Assembly (NCBI GenBank): GCA_019914995.1
Contig: CM034129.1
Span: 1,811,725 to 1,875,724 of the forward strand
Source of the DNA: Acanthochlamys bracteata
Taxonomy: Eukaryota > Streptophyta > Magnoliopsida > Pandanales > Velloziaceae
Reading direction: 5' to 3'
DNA length: 64,000 nt
Below are positions 59,401 to 64,000 of this stretch, piece by piece. Made by a program: the position numbers and the translations under genes. Every line of letters starts with the position of its first letter. Position 1 is the stretch's first letter. The notes beneath the pieces are model-generated. The model searched no databases. It saw nothing but the letters and a program-made list of their open reading frames with translations, and was not told the origin of the DNA.

Positions 59401-60609
59401 AGCAAGTTCTCGAGTAGGTGCCAAGACAATGGCCAATGGGTACCTGCTGCGGCTGCAAATGTAATAAAGTCAGCTAGAATGTAAACTGAATTTGCAGCTG
59501 TCACAGAGCAATTCACATGTCAATAGTAACAACAAACCCGTGTTTAGCCTGAAATCGCAAAATGTTATCCATAATAGGAATTCCAAATGCCAGAGTCTTT
59601 CCCGTCCCTGTTTTAGCCCGACCGATCATGTCACGCCCTTTCATTGCAGGTTCAAGAACCGCCCTCTAAATGTACAGTAAAAGCAGAAGAATAAACATCA
59701 GAATTACATCCTTCCGTACCACCTCGCATTTTAGGCGATTCAATTATAAAGATATTCTTCTCATGAGAAAGAAGCTGCATACGTAATGATGAACATGCTA
59801 AAGGACTATGCTTCTTTTAAATCAAAGCCAGAATTAATAGGTGCATTCTTGATGTTGATAGTAGACAGCATAGAGAATAACATTTGTCAATGTCGATAGA
59901 CATTTGAGTTAGGATGAAATCGTGCTTTATCGCACCGAAATGCTTATTACTAGAGCAAAATAAACACCCTGTAGACTGAGTTACAATGGTCACTGACCTT
60001 TCTTTACATGGCAGTGGTTAGAGAAATCTACATAAGACGTTACATTTCAAAGCATCAACCAGGAACAACATTACCAATGTGTATCCAGTCATATATAATT
60101 GACATGGAACCTCAAAGTCTATACAGATGCTAATATTATCAAACTGGAAGCGGCACAAAATTTAGCTGAACCACTAGGCAATTCAAAATCCTTGCTCGAG
60201 AGGAGAAACCAATAAACATTTCAGGACAGCAATTCAATACCTGGATAGGGAAAAGCTTGGTGATTCCTTTCCTAGCGAGATGATCAACTATCTCCTTAGC
60301 AATACCTAGCTTAGCAATCTCCAACCCTTCATCCCCACTACCTTTCCCCACTGCCTTATCATCATCGAAGAATTCATCCACCGCGTACTCCGCCCTCGCA
60401 ATATCAGTTGCCTTAAACCCTAAAGGCGCCACAGAGAAATGGATCTCTCTGATCCGTCCAAGTCCAGTAAATCCAACTTTCTGAGTGGCCAGAAACTCGG
60501 GATGGACCGCAGCCGTAAGCTGCTGCGAAGATGTAAGCAGGGCAGTAAGAGCTCGCCGTACCGCCGGCGAAGAGCCAATGAAGGTTGATCGACGGAAGAG
60601 ATTATTCAT
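56433..60609 (-). CDS. RH53: Mitochondrial DEAD-box RNA helicase RH53/PMH2
   Basis: ATP-dependent RNA helicase of the PMH1/PMH2 (RH9/RH53) pair that helps fold and splice mitochondrial group II introns. Seven exons: 60241-60609, 59538-59665, 59044-59452, 58280-58378, 57972-58196, 57363-57524 and 56433-56981, 646 aa (Arabidopsis RH53 616). The start [20 protein letters not shown] is an Arg/Ser-rich mitochondrial presequence. Motifs in order: Q ([10 protein letters not shown]), I (AKTGTGKT), Ia (PTRELARQ), Ib (TPGRV), II (DEAD), III (SAT), IV ([12 protein letters not shown]), V ([12 protein letters not shown]) and VI ([13 protein letters not shown]). The last exon encodes a Gly/Ser/Arg-rich tail of about 180 residues ([20 protein letters not shown]), typical of this subfamily and probably RNA-binding. 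The frame is intact throughout. The tail's repeats produce long spurious frames. Confidence 0.96.
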
Positions 60610-62091
60610 GGCGAGGAAGGTTTTCAGATAGACCCTAGAATGGAGCTAGGGTTTTAGAAATCAGGGAAGATGAAGGAAGAGGTAAACGAGAAGGTGTGCG
60701 GGTTGAAAGAAGGGTTTAAGCCAAGGTTCTCAGAGAAGATATTTTGTGTGGACACCGATCTGACCCCACGTTTTTGCAATGTGAGACCATTATTACTTTT
60801 GTTTAACGAGAGATCCTGCGTTTAAAATTATTTATAAAATAAAATTTCTAAAATAAAAAATATTTTTAATTTTTTTAAAACATAAGTTTTATATATTTTA
60901 TTTTAAAAAAATAAAATACGTAAGAAAAAATAATAATAAAATTTTATTACGTAAATTTTTTTTACATTATCTAAATTTTTAAATAAATAATTTAAATATT
61001 AAAAATATAAAATAAAGTAAAATTGAAAAAAACTTTAATTTCGTCGGATCGAATCCAGATCGTACAATATTCATACTCAACTCCAAAGACTTTTTTCTTA
61101 ATTTATTTATCAATTCAATAAACTTATTTTTTAAAATTTATCTGTAATATAACTAAATAAAATAATTTAAATAAATTATTTTATCGAAAATTTATCTTTT
61201 AATATTCAATTTTAAAATATATCACAGAATAAATATATAAATATATCATATCTTTAAATATTTTTATTTTTATTTTTTTAAATAAATTTATTTCAAATTA
61301 GACAAACTTTTTTACTAAATTGGGCTGGGATCTTAACTCCAGATCCAAATCCAAAACAACTATCTTGGGCAATGAGGATCAGAATAATATGAAATGGTGA
61401 TCAAAATAGCTGCATACATAACAAATTTTTATTAGCTAAATTGCAGACTATCACCCATTTTGGTCAACCACGAGAATTCCCACATCAATAGAGGGTTTTC
61501 TAATTTTCTATCCTCGTTTCACAAGATACAGTCTCTACAAAAATTACGTCGATACGTGTTCTATTCGAATACGGGTCATTTACCAGACCCGACCCGTAAC
61601 TGTAATAGGTATAAATGGGATATCCGGTGCCGACCCATTTAGGTTGGCTTGCTTTTTAGAAAAATATTTTTTAATTTTATATTTTCTAATTAATAATAAA
61701 ACTTATTTATTATTATTTATTTTTAAAAATATAAAATATTTTCACGAAATAATATAAAAATATTTATTAAAAATATTTTTATAAACATTTATAAATAGTT
61801 CTTTACCGTCCTAACTCCTACGCGCATTAAATGTATGCTGTATCCCGTTTTTTGAAAACTAATTAAAGAGGCCTTTGATTACAAATATTTCGATAAAAGT
61901 TTCGCTGGTGTGTGGCGGGAGGACATCCACACAAGTATATAAACCCGCCTGCGTCGTAGATCACACGCGATCTAATTCAAATAAAATGTCTCCGGAACTG
62001 ATTGCGATCCCGTTCGCTGCCGCCATCGAGATCCGGCAGTCTGTTGATTCTTGTTGACGAAAGTTTCAGCACTGTTTCTCAGTTCACACCA
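60610..62091. other. Divergent promoter region, RH53 / FAD oxidoreductase, with AT-rich blocks
   Basis: RH53 is read leftwards and the oxidoreductase rightwards. Between them, about 60,820-61,310 and 61,650-61,810 are extremely AT-rich (TTTTAAATAAAT-like runs) and look like decayed MITE-type sequence, although inverted-repeat ends cannot be defined. The final 100 bases before 62092 are the oxidoreductase leader. Confidence 0.45.
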
Positions 62092-64000
62092 ATGAGAAGC
62101 GTCTCCAACGTCGCTGTTGTCGGTAGCGGAAGTGAGGACATTCGTCTCTCCCGTTGATCTATGTTTTGTTTATATCTCTCTGTCTCTCTCTCTCTTTGAT
62201 TTCGTTTCAGTGGAACTGCATCAGTTCGATAGCTGTTGTTTTGGTTTAACTTGATTAGGACAGAATCACTTCTCTCCCGCTTGGATTTTGTTTGATTAGA
62301 ACTGAATCACATCTGTTTCTCTTTTGGATTTCGATTCATTAGAACTGCATATCTCTCTTGGTTCTCTTGTTTCGATTTTGTTTTGATAGAACTAAATTGA
62401 TTCGCTCTCTGTTGTTCGTTGCTAAGAACTGAACCGATTCTCTCTGTCTCTCGCTTTAACTTCGGTTAGTTAGAACTAAATCAATTGTTTCTTTGTGAGT
62501 TTAGTTTCTGGCGCTGTCTGTGCTTCAATTCTCGCCGGCAAAGGGTTCTGCGTAACTATCTTCGAGTCTGGTAGAGGCCCAGGTGGACGGATGTCAACGA
62601 GAAGGTTATGGAATATTCTGGTTTAATGAGATTTAATTCTGACTTTTAGTTTATCAGAAAATTTGTGTATCTAACTATAATAAGATCAACATTGCGTTAT
62701 ATACACTGTTGTCTAGAGAGTTGTTATCTTATCTTATACACACTACATGATTACAAAAGTGTCATTGAGAAATTCCTAAAAACGAACCCAACGTAGGTGT
62801 TGGTGGACTATCTCTTGGCTTAATGTTTTTCTATCGCACACAGAGTCTAACAACAATTTGCTTTGATTGATAGCTGCCACCTCTGTTATTTGTTGAAAGT
62901 TTTGTTAGCTGATGCTAAAACCTGCTTGGTGTCAAACAATTGGTTTTCCTCAACACGTTTTGTATTTTAGTTTGGGAAGCATTTTGAATCTGAGTTACGT
63001 AGCATGTTTATGACAGTTCATGACTGGATTTTTATAGGGAGCTGACTGATGATGGGAAGGATCTCTACTTTGACATTGGTGCCCCTTACTTTTTCATGGA
63101 TGATAATGAGGCAATGGGGCTTGTTAGGTCATGGGAAGCAAGAGGCCTTGTGGTGGAATGGAAAGAGAAGTTTGGCTCATTTGACAGGAGTGCTTCTATA
63201 TTTGAAGATTTTGATAAGGTCCATTCTTAGAGAAACAAGCTGATAGTTTCTTCTTGTTAAGGTTCAAAATGCACGTCTTCTTTGTACCCATTATTTCAAT
63301 ACTGACTCCTAGGAAAATCTACATGGTCATATCTTCGCCTTTCCCTCTTATGTGTAAGTGAGGGAAATGGGCCGAAAATCTCATACTAAAATTTTGTTTC
63401 TTTCATCTTTTAGCTAGTTTATTTCTCAAGGCGTGATGCAAACAAAATTTTATGATTTCCATACTTAACTTTGATTCTTCACAAGGCTTGTATTCAACTT
63501 ACTACACAAATCTGCCTGCATCTAGATATGTCAATGGTTATCTTGGACAGAAGTGTAGGACACAACATACTTAGAGTCTAGGATGAGAACTGTTTGCAAG
63601 TCTACACTGTTCTTTTGGGGAAAGAATACAACTCTATTGTTGTTTGCTTTGCATCTGAATCTAATTTTGTATTGAATTTCTTCAGGATGAAGCAAATAAA
63701 AGATATGTGGGCTTTCCTGGAATGAGCTCCATATGCAAAGAACTTTGCAGTGAACCTGGTTACTTAGACATGCAAATTGCTTGCACTGTTCTTGTTCTAT
63801 TTTCTTGGAAATTTTAATTGTTGATGCTTTCGCTTTCCAGGTGTGGCTGCTAAATTTGGAGTTACTGTTGGTAAAATGGATTGGATACAAGGGAGAAGTT
63901 TGTGGTCGTTGACCAGTTTGCATGGCCAACACTTGGGCCATTTTGATGCTGTTGTAGCTTCTGACAAGAACGTCTCATCATCTAGGTTTACTGAAGTTTC
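62092..64000 (+). CDS. FAD/NAD(P)-binding oxidoreductase, renalase-like (partial)
   Basis: The 5' part of a flavoprotein gene of the plant family represented by At3g04650; cut by the window edge. Exons so far: 62092-62131, 62505-62604, 63038-63218, 63686-63758 and 63841 to at least 64000, all in one frame. The protein begins MRSVSNVAVVGSGISGAVCA, a Rossmann dinucleotide-binding fold with GSGISG and the adenine-ribose-binding Glu in VTIFESGRGPGG, followed by RMSTRR. Next come LYFDIGAPYFF and then KRYVGFPGMSSICKELC, GVTVGKMDW and LGHFDAVVASDKN, as in renalase/amine-oxidase-like flavoproteins of this group. The substrate is unknown. Little N-terminal sequence precedes the FAD fold, so if the protein is plastidic the signal must be elsewhere or the start further upstream. 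Confidence 0.9.

Noticed and set aside
1-64000. CRISPR arrays, operons, bacterial or phage-like systems
   Set aside because: No regularly spaced repeats of suitable form, no polycistronic gene packing, and every recognised gene is a plant nuclear gene with introns or a known intronless plant gene.

Overview
This is nuclear DNA of a flowering plant, almost certainly a eudicot. The genes have many short exons with GT-AG introns that are AT-rich, the intergenic DNA is AT-rich and holds small Tourist-like MITEs, and the proteins match plant-only families (PIF bHLH factors, LSD1, PELPK proline-rich proteins, chloroplast RecA, cadmium-induced AS8, ARP7). The species cannot be told from the sequence. 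There is no sign of bacterial, viral or organellar sequence. The exon models were assembled by hand from splice sites and reading-frame continuity; every complete model closes to a whole number of codons.

Layout, left to right (strand in brackets): a PIF4/5-type phytochrome-interacting bHLH factor (-, 577-2764); a repeat-bearing AT-rich spacer; a plastid aldo/keto reductase (-, 6108-8553); an intronless PELPK-type cell-wall protein (-, 9044-9871); an intron-containing elongator tRNA-Met (+, 11028-11115); the three-zinc-finger cell-death regulator LSD1 (-, 11842-14249), head to head with chloroplast RECA1 (+, 15499-19526); the ESCRT-III subunit VPS2.3 (-, 20598-23169), head to head with the AS8 gene (+, 24166-25800), whose terminal exon is tandemly duplicated; an F-box/kelch SKIP11-like gene (+, 29856-31226) with a long spliced leader; the intronless splicing factor gene STIPL1/NTR1 (+, 32237-34831).

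From about 35.6 to 43 kb lies a decayed block: the 3' third (HECT region) of a UPL7 ubiquitin-ligase gene carrying stops, frameshifts, a lost splice acceptor and a 171-173 bp triplication, followed by fragments of a GDSL esterase gene in the opposite direction, broken by a MITE. UPL7 and this type of GDSL gene are, as I recall, neighbours in Arabidopsis (At3g53090 and At3g53100), so this looks like the eroded second copy of a duplicated chromosome segment.

The right part holds the actin-related protein gene ARP7 (+, 46030-49846), a Tourist-like MITE with an intact TTA target-site duplication (50108-50345), a previously hidden MIR160 hairpin (-, 53433-53521), the mitochondrial DEAD-box helicase RH53/PMH2 (-, 56433-60609), and the 5' part of an FAD/NAD(P)-binding renalase-like oxidoreductase gene (+, from 62092) that runs off the window. 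The genes are not an operon and do not form one pathway. The shared regulation visible is local: two short head-to-head promoters (LSD1/RECA1, VPS2.3/AS8).
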